Below, piece after piece: positions 7,150-17,700 of a DNA stretch of 64,000 nt. Position 1 is the stretch's first letter, and each line of letters opens with the position of its first letter. The position numbers and the translations under genes were made by a program. The stretch is from Bacteroidota bacterium (GTDB lineage: Bacteria; Bacteroidota; Bacteroidia; B-17B0; Aurantibacillaceae): the NCBI GenBank assembly GCA_013697245.1, contig JACCXH010000051.1, positions 62,001-126,000 on the forward strand. Direction: 5' to 3'. The notes beneath the pieces are model-generated. The model saw only the letters and a program-made list of their open reading frames with translations. It searched no databases and was not told the origin of the DNA.

Positions 7150-8589
7150 TTAGTTGCTAATGCTTATCTTCTTTTCAAGTTCTTCGATATAAGCTTTAAA
7201 ACGCTTATCGGTATCCATTAAATTATTTACAGTACGGCAAGCGTGTAAAACTGTAGCGTGATCTTTGCCTCCGCAATGCATACCAATTGTAGCTAAAGAA
7301 GATTTGGTCATGCTTTTTGCAAAGTACATGGCAATTTGACGGGCCTGAACTACTTCGCGCTTGCGGGTCTTAGACTTCATTGTGTCTATTGCCAAATCAA
7401 AATAATCGCAAACCACTTTTTGGATATAATCAATAGATACCTCTCTTGCTGTGCTCTTCACAAATTTGTCGATCATTGTTTTGGCTAATTCCAAAGTGAT
7501 CGTTTTTTTGTTTAAGCTAGATTGGGCTAATAATGAAATTAAAGCACCTTCCAGTTCGCGAACGTTTGAGGTAATGCTGTAAGCTAAATATTCAATAACC
7601 TCTTTTGGAAGCTGAATGCCTTCGTTGTAAACTTTTTTCTCAAGGATAGCAATTCTGGTCTCTAAACCCGGAGCTTGAAGATCGGCACTAAGCCCCCATT
7701 TGAAACGAGATAACAAACGTTGTTCAATTCCTTGTATATCAACCGGTGGGCGATCAGATGTTAGAACGATCTGTTTACCTAATTGGTGTAAGTGATTAAA
7801 AATATGGAAGAACACATCCTGTGTTTTTTCTTTACCTGCAAAATACTGTACATCATCAATGATCAAGACATCTATCATTTGGTAAAAATGAACGAAATCG
7901 TTTTGGTTGTTATTTTTTATCGACTCAATAAATTGAGTGATGAATTTTTCTGACTGAACGTATAGAACGGTTTTGTTAGGGAAATTCTTTTTTACTTCAA
8001 TACCAATAGCTTGTGCTAAGTGAGTTTTACCTAAACCAACACCTCCGTAAAGTAATAATGGGTTAAAAGCGTTTCCGCCCGGTTTTTGTGCAACTGCAAA
8101 ACCGGCACTGCGTGCTAAACGGTTACAATCACCTTCTACCGAATTATCAAAACTGTAGTTAGGATTTAATTGCGATTCAACTTGTACCTTTTTTAAACCC
8201 GGAATTACAAATGGATTTTTAATTGGGTTTGAACCAATATCAATTGGCATTGATACCGAAGGATTTTTTAAATTAGTATTAATGTTTGGTAATTTAAAAG
8301 TAATTGGTGTTTCAGTTTTACCTGAAGCATTATCCATGATGATATTGTATTCTAATCTTCCTTCAGCGCCTAATTCTTTTTTAATTACTTTTTTAATTAA
8401 GGTAATATAATGTTCTTCAATCCATTCATAAAAAAACTGAGATGGAACTTGAATGGTTAAAACGTTATTTATTAATTTAATTGGCTTAATCGGGTCAAAC
8501 CATGTTTTAAAATTTTGAGGGCTAACATTGTCCTTTATTATTTCGAGACATCCATTCCAAATCTGTTCTGCAGTTTTCTCCTTCATCAT
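7150..8589 (-). CDS. dnaA: chromosomal replication initiator protein DnaA
   Basis: The 479-residue protein binds DnaA boxes at oriC and opens the duplex. Domain I (about 1-85) begins TAEQIWNGCLEIIKD; a short linker domain II follows to about 140. The AAA+ domain III has Walker A GGVGLGKT at 182-189, Walker B VLIIDDVQYF near 245 and the sensor LTSDRPP. The C-terminal domain IV carries the helix-turn-helix signature CGGKDHATVLHAC. Two Met codons open the frame; either could be used. The neighbours are not the classic dnaN-recF set, which is normal for Bacteroidota. No DnaA-box cluster is visible next to it. Confidence 0.97.
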   Translation of the reverse strand: MMKEKTAEQIWNGCLEIIKDNVSPQNFKTWFDPIKPIKLINNVLTIQVPSQFFYEWIEEHYITLIKKVIKKELGAEGRLEYNIIMDNASGKTETPITFKLPNINTNLKNPSVSMPIDIGSNPIKNPFVIPGLKKVQVESQLNPNYSFDNSVEGDCNRLARSAGFAVAQKPGGNAFNPLLLYGGVGLGKTHLAQAIGIEVKKNFPNKTVLYVQSEKFITQFIESIKNNNQNDFVHFYQMIDVLIIDDVQYFAGKEKTQDVFFHIFNHLHQLGKQIVLTSDRPPVDIQGIEQRLLSRFKWGLSADLQAPGLETRIAILEKKVYNEGIQLPKEVIEYLAYSITSNVRELEGALISLLAQSSLNKKTITLELAKTMIDKFVKSTAREVSIDYIQKVVCDYFDLAIDTMKSKTRKREVVQARQIAMYFAKSMTKSSLATIGMHCGGKDHATVLHACRTVNNLMDTDKRFKAYIEELEKKISISN

Positions 8590-8751
8590 TATAAAAAAAT
8601 TTAAATATTATGTAGTGTATAAAAGTAATTAACTTATTCGTGTTTGTAAATATAATGGGATTATTTGTCTTTGCAACAAAAAAACCGAAAAAAAAACTTA
8701 AGAAAATTTTCGTCTAAAACTTGCAGGATTAGTTTTTTTTTACATGGGCTT

Positions 8752-9693
8752 CTAAATCCTGATATTTTTGTTGTTTTGTAAGCTTTTTTTGTTATATGAA
8801 GAGAAGAGTATTTCTATCTTGCCCAGCCAAATACCTGCCCAGCCAACCTGCGTAATTTGAACTTCTTTGCCATTGCTATTTAAAACAATTTGTGGCGCCT
8901 CTAAAAACGTATGTGTATGACCACCAATTATCAGATCAATATTTTCAGAACGTCCGGCTAAAACCATATCTGAAACTTTAGTTGTATCGTATTTATAACC
9001 CAGGTGCGACAAGCATATCACGTAATCGCACTTTTCTTCATTCTTTAAAATAGAAGCAATTTTATTGGCATTTACAATTGGATCTTTGTAAATAATTCCT
9101 TTAGTGTATTTTATATCTACCAAATTTTCAAGGTCAATTCCTACTCCCAAAACTCCAATTTTTAAAGGACCTTTTTTATATATTTTATAAGGAGATATTT
9201 TTTTATTTTTTACCAGCGCAGTATCTTCAAAACCATAATTACAATTTATAAAATCAAAGTTTGCGTGAGGCATTTGCGTCACTATATTTTCACATCCAAG
9301 GTCAAAATCATGATTGCCAAAAGTTACAGCATCATACTGCATCAGGCTCATTAACTTGTATTCTATTTCGCCATGATAATAATTAAAATAGGGTGTGCCC
9401 TGAAAAATATCGCCGGCATCTAAAAGTAAAACATTTTTATCTTCCGCTCTTATTTTTTCGATGAGCGAAGCCCTTTTTGCAAAACCGCCTTCGCCGGCAT
9501 ATTTAGCATCGTTGTCAGGAAAAGGTTCTATTCTGCTGTGTTGATCGTTAGTATATAAAATAGTCAGTTTTGTAAAACCTTTTTCAAATAATAAATTATT
9601 TTGTGCATGACTGTTTAAGCCATAAATAGCTGCTGCCGAACCCAAAGTGAATTTTAAAAATTCGCGTCTATTTTGAAATTTGAAGTCGCCCAT
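8752..9693 (-). CDS. metallophosphatase, catalytic half of a split 5'-nucleotidase
   Basis: The 313-residue protein has a twin-arginine signal (NRREFLKF at 8-15, then a hydrophobic run to about 28), so it is probably exported by Tat. The UshA-type two-metal phosphoesterase motifs are all present: TNDQHSRIE (Asp50, His52), DAGD (Asp95), GNHDFDLG (Asn127, His128), a CLSHLG histidine and GGHTHTF. It should hydrolyse nucleotides or related phosphate esters in the periplasm. The substrate-binding C-terminal domain is missing and is encoded by the gene just upstream, which overlaps this one by 26 bases. Together they equal one classical 5'-nucleotidase. Confidence 0.88.
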   Translation of the reverse strand: MGDFKFQNRREFLKFTLGSAAAIYGLNSHAQNNLLFEKGFTKLTILYTNDQHSRIEPFPDNDAKYAGEGGFAKRASLIEKIRAEDKNVLLLDAGDIFQGTPYFNYYHGEIEYKLMSLMQYDAVTFGNHDFDLGCENIVTQMPHANFDFINCNYGFEDTALVKNKKISPYKIYKKGPLKIGVLGVGIDLENLVDIKYTKGIIYKDPIVNANKIASILKNEEKCDYVICLSHLGYKYDTTKVSDMVLAGRSENIDLIIGGHTHTFLEAPQIVLNSNGKEVQITQVGWAGIWLGKIEILFSSYNKKSLQNNKNIRI

Positions 9694-10408
9694 CTGTATA
9701 GGGTATAATTTGTTTTTTATTTTCGGTTAAATAATTACAGTAATTAATAAGTGCATCTCTGATCTTTAAACTACTTTTTTCTATGGCAACGGGAGCTTTT
9801 AAAAAGAGAAAATTATCGCCGCCATTGGCTAAATAATCACTTGTAACCACCGTATAAATTTTTGTTTTATCAATAAAACTACCATTAATAGTAGTTTCCA
9901 CAAGGGTGTTATTTTGAGCTTTTATTTTTAATCCCAAAAACGGATGTCTTTTTTCGAGAAGCGTTTGTAAAGCTTCAGTTAATTTTTCACCGGAAATTTT
10001 TACAAGAATAAGCTCATTCTCAAATGGCATTAGCTCAAAAATGTTGATGATCTTAATATCGCCTTTTGGTAAATTAACACGCAATCCTCCACGATTAAAT
10101 AATACAATATCTATAGGTAAATTTTTAAATTCTTTTTCGCCATTGTATTTTAAGGCATCACAAACAAAGTTCCCGAGTGGAGATTCTTCGGCATCTTTTA
10201 TGAGAATATCGTATGAAGACGCAATTACTTTTTTGGTCTCCGCATCTACTTTTATTTTATATTCCGCAATTGTGATCTTGGCATTTTCACTTTCGGGATC
10301 TTGTTTTAAAGAATAATGTGTAAAATCTGCTTTTTGTTTTAAATAGTTTTTTGAACAGGAAGAAATTATCAGAATGGATAAAAAAAGATATATAACTCTG
10401 GCTTTCAT
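9668..10408 (-). CDS. 5'-nucleotidase C-terminal domain lipoprotein
   Basis: The 246-residue protein is a lipoprotein (lipobox IISSC, Cys18) consisting of the 5_nucleotid_C domain alone. Diagnostic motifs are FNRGGLRVNLPKGDI, which contacts the nucleotide base in full-length enzymes, and SDYLANGGDNFLFL near the end. It lies upstream of the Tat-exported metallophosphatase gene and overlaps it by 26 bases, so translation is probably coupled. The two polypeptides likely assemble into one phosphatase held to the membrane by this partner's lipid anchor. Such splits occur in other Bacteroidota. Confidence 0.86.
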   Translation of the reverse strand: MKARVIYLFLSILIISSCSKNYLKQKADFTHYSLKQDPESENAKITIAEYKIKVDAETKKVIASSYDILIKDAEESPLGNFVCDALKYNGEKEFKNLPIDIVLFNRGGLRVNLPKGDIKIINIFELMPFENELILVKISGEKLTEALQTLLEKRHPFLGLKIKAQNNTLVETTINGSFIDKTKIYTVVTSDYLANGGDNFLFLKAPVAIEKSSLKIRDALINYCNYLTENKKQIIPYTDGRLQISK

Positions 10409-10492
10409 TAAAAAACTTATTTTTGTAAAAATAATGTTTTAAACCAGCTGTGTTTTATTATATTTAGATCACTATAAAAATTTAACATTGAG

Positions 10493-10900
10493 ATGATAAA
10501 AGCAGAAACCAAAATACGCGTGCGTTATGGCGAAACAGACCAAATGGGCTATGTTTATTACGGTGTTTATGCGCAATATTATGAAGTTGGCAGGGTAGAA
10601 GCCATGCGTAAATTAGGCTTTAGTTACAAGCAGGTTGAAGAAAGAGGCATCTTAATGCCGGTTATAGATTTTTCTATTTCTTACAAAAAACCGGCTTTTT
10701 ACGATGATGAAATTACGGTAGTTACATATATGCGCGAACGTCCAACAGGCCTGCGGCTTAACTTCGAATACGAGTGTTTTAATGCCTCCGGCGAGCTTTT
10801 AAATACAGGTAAGGTTACCCTTGTTTTGTTAGATAAAGCAACTAACAAAATGTGTAAGATACCTGATTGGTTTCAAAAAGGCTTCGACCCCTTTTTTTGA
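10493..10900 (+). CDS. acyl-CoA thioesterase, 4HBT/YbgC family
   Basis: The 135-residue protein is a single hot-dog-fold domain with the 4-hydroxybenzoyl-CoA thioesterase signature ETDQMGYVYYGVYAQYYEVGR (catalytic Asp16) near the N-terminus. YbgC-type enzymes cleave short- or medium-chain acyl-CoA or acyl-ACP. Length is normal. It stands alone, divergent from the 5'-nucleotidase genes, with the sugar-nucleotide operon 50 bases downstream. Confidence 0.9.
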   Translation: MIKAETKIRVRYGETDQMGYVYYGVYAQYYEVGRVEAMRKLGFSYKQVEERGILMPVIDFSISYKKPAFYDDEITVVTYMRERPTGLRLNFEYECFNASGELLNTGKVTLVLLDKATNKMCKIPDWFQKGFDPFF

Positions 10901-10950
10901 GCATTTTGTAAGCGAAAATTGCGTAAATTCGCTCTTCATAAAAACAAAGC

Positions 10951-12087
10951 ATGATCTCTACTAAAAAAATTCAAATGGTTGACCTGAAAGGGCAATACGA
11001 GAAAATTAAAAGTGAAGTTGATAAAGGAATCCAGGAAGTATTAAATTCAACAGCATTTATAAACGGACCAGCCGTAAAAGAATTTCAGGCAGATTTTGAA
11101 TCTTATTTAAAGGTTAAGCATGTTATACCTTGTGCCAATGGCACTGATGCTTTACAAATAGCCATGATGGCTTTAGATCTTAAGCCCGGTGATGAAGTAA
11201 TTACCGCTAGTTTTACTTATGTTGCCACCGCCGAGGTAATTGGTCTTTTAGGTTTAACGCCTATTCTAGTAGATGTTTACCCTGATACGTTTGATATAGA
11301 TGTTGAAGCAATTGAACGTAACATTACACCTAAAACCAAAGCTATTGTGCCGGTACATTTATTTGGTCAGTGTGCCGATATGGAAAGAATAATGGCTCTT
11401 GCCAACAAACATAATTTATATGTTATAGAAGATGTTGCGCAAGCCATTGGTGCCGATTATACATTTACAGACGGAAAAAAAGCAAAGGCCGGAACCATTG
11501 GTACCATTGGTTGTACTTCTTTCTTCCCGAGTAAGAATTTAGGTTGTTATGGTGATGGCGGCGCTATGTATACGAATAATGATGAGTTGGCAAAAAAAAT
11601 GAAAATGATCTCGCATCACGGTCAAAGTGTGCAATATGTGCATGATGTTTTAGGAGTAAATTCAAGATTAGATACTATACAAGCTGCAATATTGAAAGTA
11701 AAATTAAAGCACCTGGATGAGTATGCTGATGCAAGAAATGAAGTAGCAGATCATTACGACAAAGCATTTGCAAATAATACAAAACTAAAAATTCCGGTGC
11801 GTACAAAAAATTCAAACCATGTTTTTCATCAATATACTTTACAATTAAATGGTGTTGACAGAACAAAATTACGTGAACAATTAGCGGAAAAAGGAATTCC
11901 GGCCATGATCTATTATCCAATTCCATTACATATGCAAAATGCATTTAAAAGCGATAGGTTTAAAAAAGGCGATTTTCCGGTAACGGAAAAATTATGTGCA
12001 AATGTTCTTTCGTTGCCAATTCATACGGAGTTGGATAATGACACTTTAAAATATATTACAGATACAGTTCTTCAATTAGTTAATTAG
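10951..12087 (+). CDS. DegT/DnrJ/EryC1-family sugar aminotransferase (WbpE-like)
   Basis: This 378-residue PLP enzyme transfers an amino group to a keto-sugar nucleotide. ANGTDALQIA binds the phosphate of PLP, EDVAQAIGA carries the Asp stacking with the cofactor, and SFFPSKNLGCYGDGGA carries the Schiff-base lysine. The last motif closely resembles WbpE/WlbC enzymes, which make the 3-amino group of UDP-2,3-diacetamido sugars. It is followed by a UDP-glucose dehydrogenase and a UDP-glucuronate decarboxylase, so it probably supplies an amino sugar for the same surface polysaccharide. The exact substrate is inferred. Confidence 0.88.
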   Translation: MISTKKIQMVDLKGQYEKIKSEVDKGIQEVLNSTAFINGPAVKEFQADFESYLKVKHVIPCANGTDALQIAMMALDLKPGDEVITASFTYVATAEVIGLLGLTPILVDVYPDTFDIDVEAIERNITPKTKAIVPVHLFGQCADMERIMALANKHNLYVIEDVAQAIGADYTFTDGKKAKAGTIGTIGCTSFFPSKNLGCYGDGGAMYTNNDELAKKMKMISHHGQSVQYVHDVLGVNSRLDTIQAAILKVKLKHLDEYADARNEVADHYDKAFANNTKLKIPVRTKNSNHVFHQYTLQLNGVDRTKLREQLAEKGIPAMIYYPIPLHMQNAFKSDRFKKGDFPVTEKLCANVLSLPIHTELDNDTLKYITDTVLQLVN

Positions 12088-12149
12088 ACATTTAGTTAAT
12101 TGACAATTAAAAATGGAACAAAAAGAAAACGCCATTAAATAAAAAAATT

Positions 12150-13472
12150 ATGAAAACAGTAGTTATTGGAACAGGATATGTTGGTTTAGTTACGGGAACC
12201 TGTTTTGCTGAGGTAGGAGTTGATGTTACTTGTGTTGACATTGATATAAAGAAAATAGAAAATCTTAAAAAAGGCATTCTTCCTATTTACGAACCGGGAC
12301 TGGAAGAAATGGTTTTGCGTAACACACAAAAACAACGCTTGCATTTTTCTACTTCTTTAACAGAAAGTATTAAAGACGTTGAGGTAGCATTTATAGCGGT
12401 TGGCACTCCTCCCGATGAAGATGGTTCTGCCGATCTTAAATATGTTTTAGCGGTTGCTGCATCTATTGGTCAGCATATGGAAAAACCTTTGGTAGTGGTT
12501 ACAAAATCTACCGTGCCGGTAACTACCGCAGAAAAAGTAAGAAAAGCAGTACAAACAGAATTAGATAAACGTCATGCAAAAATTGATTTTTATGTAGCTT
12601 CCAATCCTGAATTTTTAAAAGAAGGTGCCGCGATTGAAGATTTTATGAAGCCGGATAGAATCGTTGTTGGAACAGACAGGCCGGAAGCGGAAGAAATAAT
12701 GCGCAAATTATATAAACCATTTTTAATGAATGGCCATCCGATTATTTTTATGGATATTCCTTCTGCAGAAATGACCAAGTATGCTGCAAATGCAATGCTT
12801 GCAACTAAGATCAGCTTTATGAACGATGTTGCTAATCTTTGCGAGATAATGGGAGCCGATGTAAATATGGTGCGTAAAGGTATTGGCAGTGATGGACGTA
12901 TAGGAACTAAATTTATTTATCCCGGCGTTGGTTATGGTGGCAGTTGTTTTCCGAAAGATGTAAAAGCTTTAATAAAAACAGCGAAAGAAAAAAATTACAA
13001 CATGCGTATTTTGAACGCGGTTGAAGAAGTAAATGAGAGCCAAAAAGAAGTTTTATTTAATAAAGTAAAAACACATTTTAAAGGCGATCTTAAAGGAAAG
13101 AAATTTGCTTTGTGGGGTTTATCGTTTAAACCAAAAACCGATGATATGCGTGAAGCACCATCGTTGGTGATTATCGAAAAATTATTAAGTGCTGGCGCCA
13201 GTGTGATCGCCTATGACCCCGTAGCCATGCATGAAGCAGAGCGTATGATCGGAAAAACAATTTCTTATAGCACGGATATGTATGACTGCTTAAATGATGC
13301 TGATGCTTTATTAGTGGTAACCGAATGGCCTGAATTTAGGGTGCCAAAATTTGAAGAATTGGGCAGACGTTTAAAGCAAAAAGTAATGTTCGATGGCAGA
13401 AATATTTTTGATCCTCAGGATATGAAAAAATTAGGCTATAGTTATTATTGTATCGGAATAAAAACAAATTAA
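12150..13472 (+). CDS. ugd: UDP-glucose 6-dehydrogenase
   Basis: The 440-residue enzyme oxidises UDP-glucose to UDP-glucuronate with two NAD. The N-terminal Rossmann motif is GTGYVGLVTG at residues 7-16. The catalytic Cys266 sits in GYGGSCFPKD, and the C-terminal NAD/UDP-sugar domain includes LWGLSFKPKTDDMREAPS. All are standard for the UDPG/MGDP dehydrogenase family. The next gene starts 3 bases after the stop and uses the product, so the two form a translationally tight pair. Confidence 0.95.
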   Translation: MKTVVIGTGYVGLVTGTCFAEVGVDVTCVDIDIKKIENLKKGILPIYEPGLEEMVLRNTQKQRLHFSTSLTESIKDVEVAFIAVGTPPDEDGSADLKYVLAVAASIGQHMEKPLVVVTKSTVPVTTAEKVRKAVQTELDKRHAKIDFYVASNPEFLKEGAAIEDFMKPDRIVVGTDRPEAEEIMRKLYKPFLMNGHPIIFMDIPSAEMTKYAANAMLATKISFMNDVANLCEIMGADVNMVRKGIGSDGRIGTKFIYPGVGYGGSCFPKDVKALIKTAKEKNYNMRILNAVEEVNESQKEVLFNKVKTHFKGDLKGKKFALWGLSFKPKTDDMREAPSLVIIEKLLSAGASVIAYDPVAMHEAERMIGKTISYSTDMYDCLNDADALLVVTEWPEFRVPKFEELGRRLKQKVMFDGRNIFDPQDMKKLGYSYYCIGIKTN

Positions 13473-13475
13473 TTT

Positions 13476-14462
13476 ATGCAAAAAAGAATTTTAATAACAG
13501 GTGCCGCAGGTTTTTTAGGATCGCATTTATGCGACCGTTTTATAAAAGAGGGCATGAATGTGGTAGCCATGGATAACCTGATAACAGGGGATCTTAAGAA
13601 CATTGAGCATCTTTTTAAATTACCGCAGTTTGAATTTTATCATCACGATGTAAGTAAATTCATTCATGTGCCGGGCAACATTGATTACATTTTGCATTTT
13701 GCTTCACCGGCCAGCCCGATAGATTATTTAAAAATTCCTATTCAAACTTTAAAGGTTTCTTCTTTAGGTACTCATAATGTTTTAGGATTAGCGCGCGTAA
13801 AAAACGCAAGAGTTTTAGTTGCTTCTACCAGCGAAGTATATGGCGATCCGCACGTTCATCCACAAACAGAAGAATATTGGGGTAATGTAAACCCTGTTGG
13901 ACCACGCGGTTGTTACGACGAAGCAAAACGTTTTATGGAAGCCTTAACTATGGCTTATCATGATACGCATGGTTTAGAGACACGCATTATCAGAATATTT
14001 AATACCTATGGCCCACGTATGCGCCTAAATGACGGGCGTGTATTACCCGCTTTTATTGGTCAGGCATTACGAGGCGAAGACCTTACCATGTTTGGTGATG
14101 GCAGCCAAACCCGTAGTTTTTGTTATGTAGATGATCTTGTTGAAGGTATTTACCGTTTATTAATGAGTGATTATTTTATGCCTGTTAATGTTGGTAATCC
14201 AAGTGAGATAACCATAAAAGAATTTGGCGAAGAGATCTTAAAGCTTACTGGTGCAAAACAAAAATTAATTTCGTTACCTCTTCCAAAGGATGATCCAAAA
14301 CAAAGGCGACCGGATATTACAAAGGCACAAACAATTTTAGGCTGGGAACCAAAGGTGAACAGGGCAGACGGCTTAAAGATTACGTTTGATTATTTTAAAT
14401 CATTAAGCAAAGACGAATTAAATAAAACCGAACACCGGAATTTAGAAACACTGAATAAGTAA
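13476..14462 (+). CDS. UDP-glucuronate decarboxylase (UDP-xylose synthase)
   Basis: This 328-residue extended short-chain dehydrogenase has [10 protein letters not shown] (residues 8-17) for [12 protein letters not shown] as the Thr/Ser region, and the active pair Tyr147/Lys151 in [16 protein letters not shown] and [15 protein letters not shown] are characteristic of UXS enzymes. These convert UDP-glucuronate to UDP-xylose through a 4-keto intermediate. It directly follows ugd, giving a two-step route from UDP-glucose to UDP-xylose. The last 20 residues are charged and variable. Confidence 0.93.
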   Translation: MQKRILITGAAGFLGSHLCDRFIKEGMNVVAMDNLITGDLKNIEHLFKLPQFEFYHHDVSKFIHVPGNIDYILHFASPASPIDYLKIPIQTLKVSSLGTHNVLGLARVKNARVLVASTSEVYGDPHVHPQTEEYWGNVNPVGPRGCYDEAKRFMEALTMAYHDTHGLETRIIRIFNTYGPRMRLNDGRVLPAFIGQALRGEDLTMFGDGSQTRSFCYVDDLVEGIYRLLMSDYFMPVNVGNPSEITIKEFGEEILKLTGAKQKLISLPLPKDDPKQRRPDITKAQTILGWEPKVNRADGLKITFDYFKSLSKDELNKTEHRNLETLNK

Positions 14463-14470
14463 TAAACTAA

Positions 14471-14563
14471 ACCACTAAGTCACTTAGTACAAAGAAACAC
14501 GAAGGAAATTTAATATAAGTATTTAAGCTTTGCGAAACCTAGTGACCTTAGTGTCTCGGTGGT
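14471..14563. repeat. imperfect inverted repeat, ACCACTAAG...CTTAGTG...GGT family
   Basis: The left part reads ACCACTAAGTCACTTAG then CACGAAG; the right part is roughly its reverse complement (CTTTGCG, CCTTAGTG, ending CGGTGGT). The arms are too diverged to be a simple terminator. Similar 'cactaag/cttagtg' dyads are scattered in many bacterial genomes. It occupies the space between the UDP-xylose synthase gene and a small minus-strand ORF. Confidence 0.5.
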
Positions 14564-14576
14564 AAAAGATTAATCC

Positions 14577-14741
14577 TTAATTATTATCCTGCTTCCTACC
14601 CAAGTAAAATTTTATTACAACTCCGGCAATTGATACAGTTATCAATATTGCTCCCAGAATGGGCTTATTGGCCATTATCTGCAAAATGCCCGCCAACAGT
14701 ACTAAAAATGAGCCTAAATAGCCTAACCAGGGTTTGTTCAT
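14577..14741 (-). CDS. small two-helix membrane protein
   Basis: This 54-residue frame begins at an ATG (14739-14741) and ends in TAA at 14577. It encodes MNKPWLGYLGSFLVLLAGI, a short polar turn with MANKPILG, a second hydrophobic helix AILITVSIAGVVIKFYL, and a charged tail GRKQDNN. The two-helix topology with positive residues at the end is convincing for a small inner-membrane protein. Next upstream on its strand is the terminator of secDF. No known family is recognised. Confidence 0.6.
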   Translation of the reverse strand: MNKPWLGYLGSFLVLLAGILQIMANKPILGAILITVSIAGVVIKFYLGRKQDNN

Positions 14742-14752
14742 AGTATACAAAT

Positions 14753-14785
14753 AAAAAAACCTCCGTTAAATGCGGAGGTTTTTTT
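14753..14785 (-). terminator. intrinsic terminator of secDF
   Basis: A perfect 13-bp stem (AAAAAAACCTCCG at 14753-14765 with CGGAGGTTTTTTT at 14773-14785) around a 7-base loop sits 12 bases after the secDF stop. Both strands carry T-runs. Confidence 0.88.
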
Positions 14786-14797
14786 AGTGTTTAATTT

Positions 14798-17700
14798 TTA
14801 TTTCTTTTTATCAAAATCTACAACTATTGGTGTAGAGATACATAATGATGAGTAAGTACCAATGATACGGCCAATTAATAAGGCGAAGATAAATCCGCGG
14901 ATACTGTCGCCACCAAAAATGAAGATCACTAATAATACGAAGAACACAGTTAACGATGTTAAGATCGTACGACTTAACGTACTGTTCAATGCAAAATTAA
15001 TAAGCTTGTTCCTCTCTTCACCAAATACATCGGCTTTTCCGCTGTCAGCTAGTTTCTCACGGATCCTGTCAAACACAACAACAGTTTCTGTCATCGTATA
15101 ACCCATTACCGTTAAAATGGCAGCAATAAAATCCTGACCAATCTCTAAGTTTAATAATGAAGGGAATAGGCCATGAAAAATAGTGTAGCACGATAATACA
15201 ATTAACACATCATGGAATAAAGCCACAACCGAGCCTAAACCATATTGCCATTTACGGAAACGTACAACAATGTATAAGAACATCATTAAGCAAGAGAATA
15301 ATACAGCGCCATATGCACCGTAAACAATGTCTGTTGCAATGGTTGGTCCAACTTTTTGCTGCGATACGATATTATCGTTAGTAGCACCAAATTGTTTTAA
15401 GCCGGCCAATAATTTTTCTTCAACTTGTTGATCAGCATTTGGATCATTATCACTTACACGGTAAGTAGTAGTGATTTTTACTTTACTAGAGTTGCCACCA
15501 ATTGTTTTTACTTCCGGCGCTCCTTCAAATAATGGCGCTAAAGATTTTTTAACGTCTTCGGTATTCACTTCCTTCTCAAACTGGATCTGGTAAGTACGAC
15601 CACCTTTAAAATCAACACCTAAATTTAAACCACCATTTTTAAAGTAGAATACAATACCTAATACAATGATCACGGATGAAATAGCGTAGTATAATTTTCT
15701 TCTTCCAACAAAATCAAATGAGATGTTTTTAAAGGCATTACGAGTAGCAGTCGTGTCAAACGGAATTTCCATTTTACGATCTAACATCCATTCAAAAATA
15801 ACACGTGTAATTAATATTGCAGAGAATAATGAAGTACATATACCAATAAATAAAGTAGTGGCAAAACCTTGAACAGGACCTGAACCAAATACATATAAGA
15901 TAACTGCAAGAATAGCTAAAGTAACGTTAGAGTCAATGATAGATGACATGGCATGTTTAAAACCTTCTTTAATAGCCTGGCTGGAAGCTTTACCTAATGC
16001 CAGTTCTTCACGTACACGCTCAAATATTAAGATGTTGGCATCTACCGCCAAACCAATAGTTAAAACTATACCCGCAATACCGGGTAAGGTTAATACAGCA
16101 CCTAGGGAAGTTAAGATCCCCATAATAAAGAACATATTAGCAACTAAGGCAATGTTTGCAACCAAACCAGCTTTGTTATAATACATAAACATAAAAACCA
16201 AGATCACTAATAAAGCAATACCAAAGCTCGTTAAACCCGAATCAATGGCTTCTTGTCCTAATGATGGACCAACAATACTTTCTTCAACTATGTGTGCCGG
16301 TGCCGGCAACTTACCCGCGCTTAAGATCGCCGCTAAGGCATCTGCTTCAGCGTCAGTAAAGTTTCCTGTGATTTGAGATTGGCCACCTGTAATGGCACCG
16401 TTTACACGTGGTGCAGAATACACCATGTTATCCATAACAACAGCAACACATTTACCTTTATTTGCGCCTGTAATGGTTGCCCATTTTTGAGAAGCTTCAG
16501 AGTTCATGCTCATGCTTATTAATGGAACACCACCCTGGCGTTGATCGTAATCTTTACGCGCATCGGTAATAATATCGCCACTTAAAGCGGCTTTGCCTTT
16601 ACTGTCTGTTTGTTTAATAGCAAATAATTCAAAATACGTAGCAACTACTTTTCCTTCTTCATTTTTTTGTTCAACTTCTTTTGATCCCCACATGAATTTT
16701 AATTTTGAAGGGAAAATGCTTTTCGCTTTAGCAATCTTTAAATACTGGTTAACCAAGGCAGTATCTGCTTTTGAATAACAACGACCAACAACAGGGCCTT
16801 CGCCATAGTTTTTTGGTTGACCTTTTTCATCCATTACCACATTTGGTTTTAATGGAGAGTACATAGAATATAAAGGATAACGCTTAACGAAATTCTTTAA
16901 GGCAGTATCCTGGGGATTTACTGAAGCTGTTGAAGCAGTTTTAGTGGTGTCAACTTTTTTATTTGCATTATTTGTTGAATCGATCTTAGCAGCTAATGCA
17001 GGATTTGCAGCTCTTGCAGAATCTGAAATTGTAATTAAAGTTGAATCTGTACCTGAGGTAATCGTTTCAGGACTAATTGTACTTCTAACCAAATAATTTA
17101 CTTTATCAAATAATTGAGCGATCTCGCCATTCTCATAAGTTTCCCAGAACTCAAGATTGGCAGTACCTTGTAATAATTCACGTACACGTGCTTTATCTTT
17201 AACGCCCGGTAATTCAACTAAGATACGTCCGGTTGCTTCTAATTTTTGAATATTTGGTTGTGATACACCAAAACGGTCAATACGACTACGGAATGTTTTT
17301 TCTGCATTTCCAATAGCTTCGTAAACACGGGCTTTTATAAAGGTAATTACTTCTTCGTTGGTTGAATTGTATGAAAGTTTACTTTTATTTTCGATAGTTT
17401 GAAATAATGGCGCTAAACGGCCTTGCGGCGCAGTACGTTTGTATGTTTTTTCAAACAAAGTAATAAAGTCATCATTATTATTTACACCAAGATTTTTTTG
17501 AGTTTCATTTAAGGCAGCGTTAAATTGAGCATCAGCGCTATTATTACTTAAATTCTTAATGATATCAATAACCGAAACCTCGAGGGTTACGTTCATACCA
17601 CCACGTAAGTCAAGACCCAAATTGATAGCGTTCTTTTTACATTCTTCGTAGGTGTATTCTGCAATAAGTATATCATATACCGTTTGCTTTTTCATTGAAT

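Noticed and set aside
8590-8751. Possible oriC next to dnaA
   Set aside because: The AT-rich gap shows no TTATCCACA-type DnaA boxes or repeated 9-mers. In Bacteroidota oriC is often away from dnaA. A GC-skew plot of the genome would decide.
14471-14563. Inverted repeat read as a terminator of the UDP-xylose operon
   Set aside because: The arms are long but badly matched and there is no T-run, so it was listed as an interspersed repeat instead.
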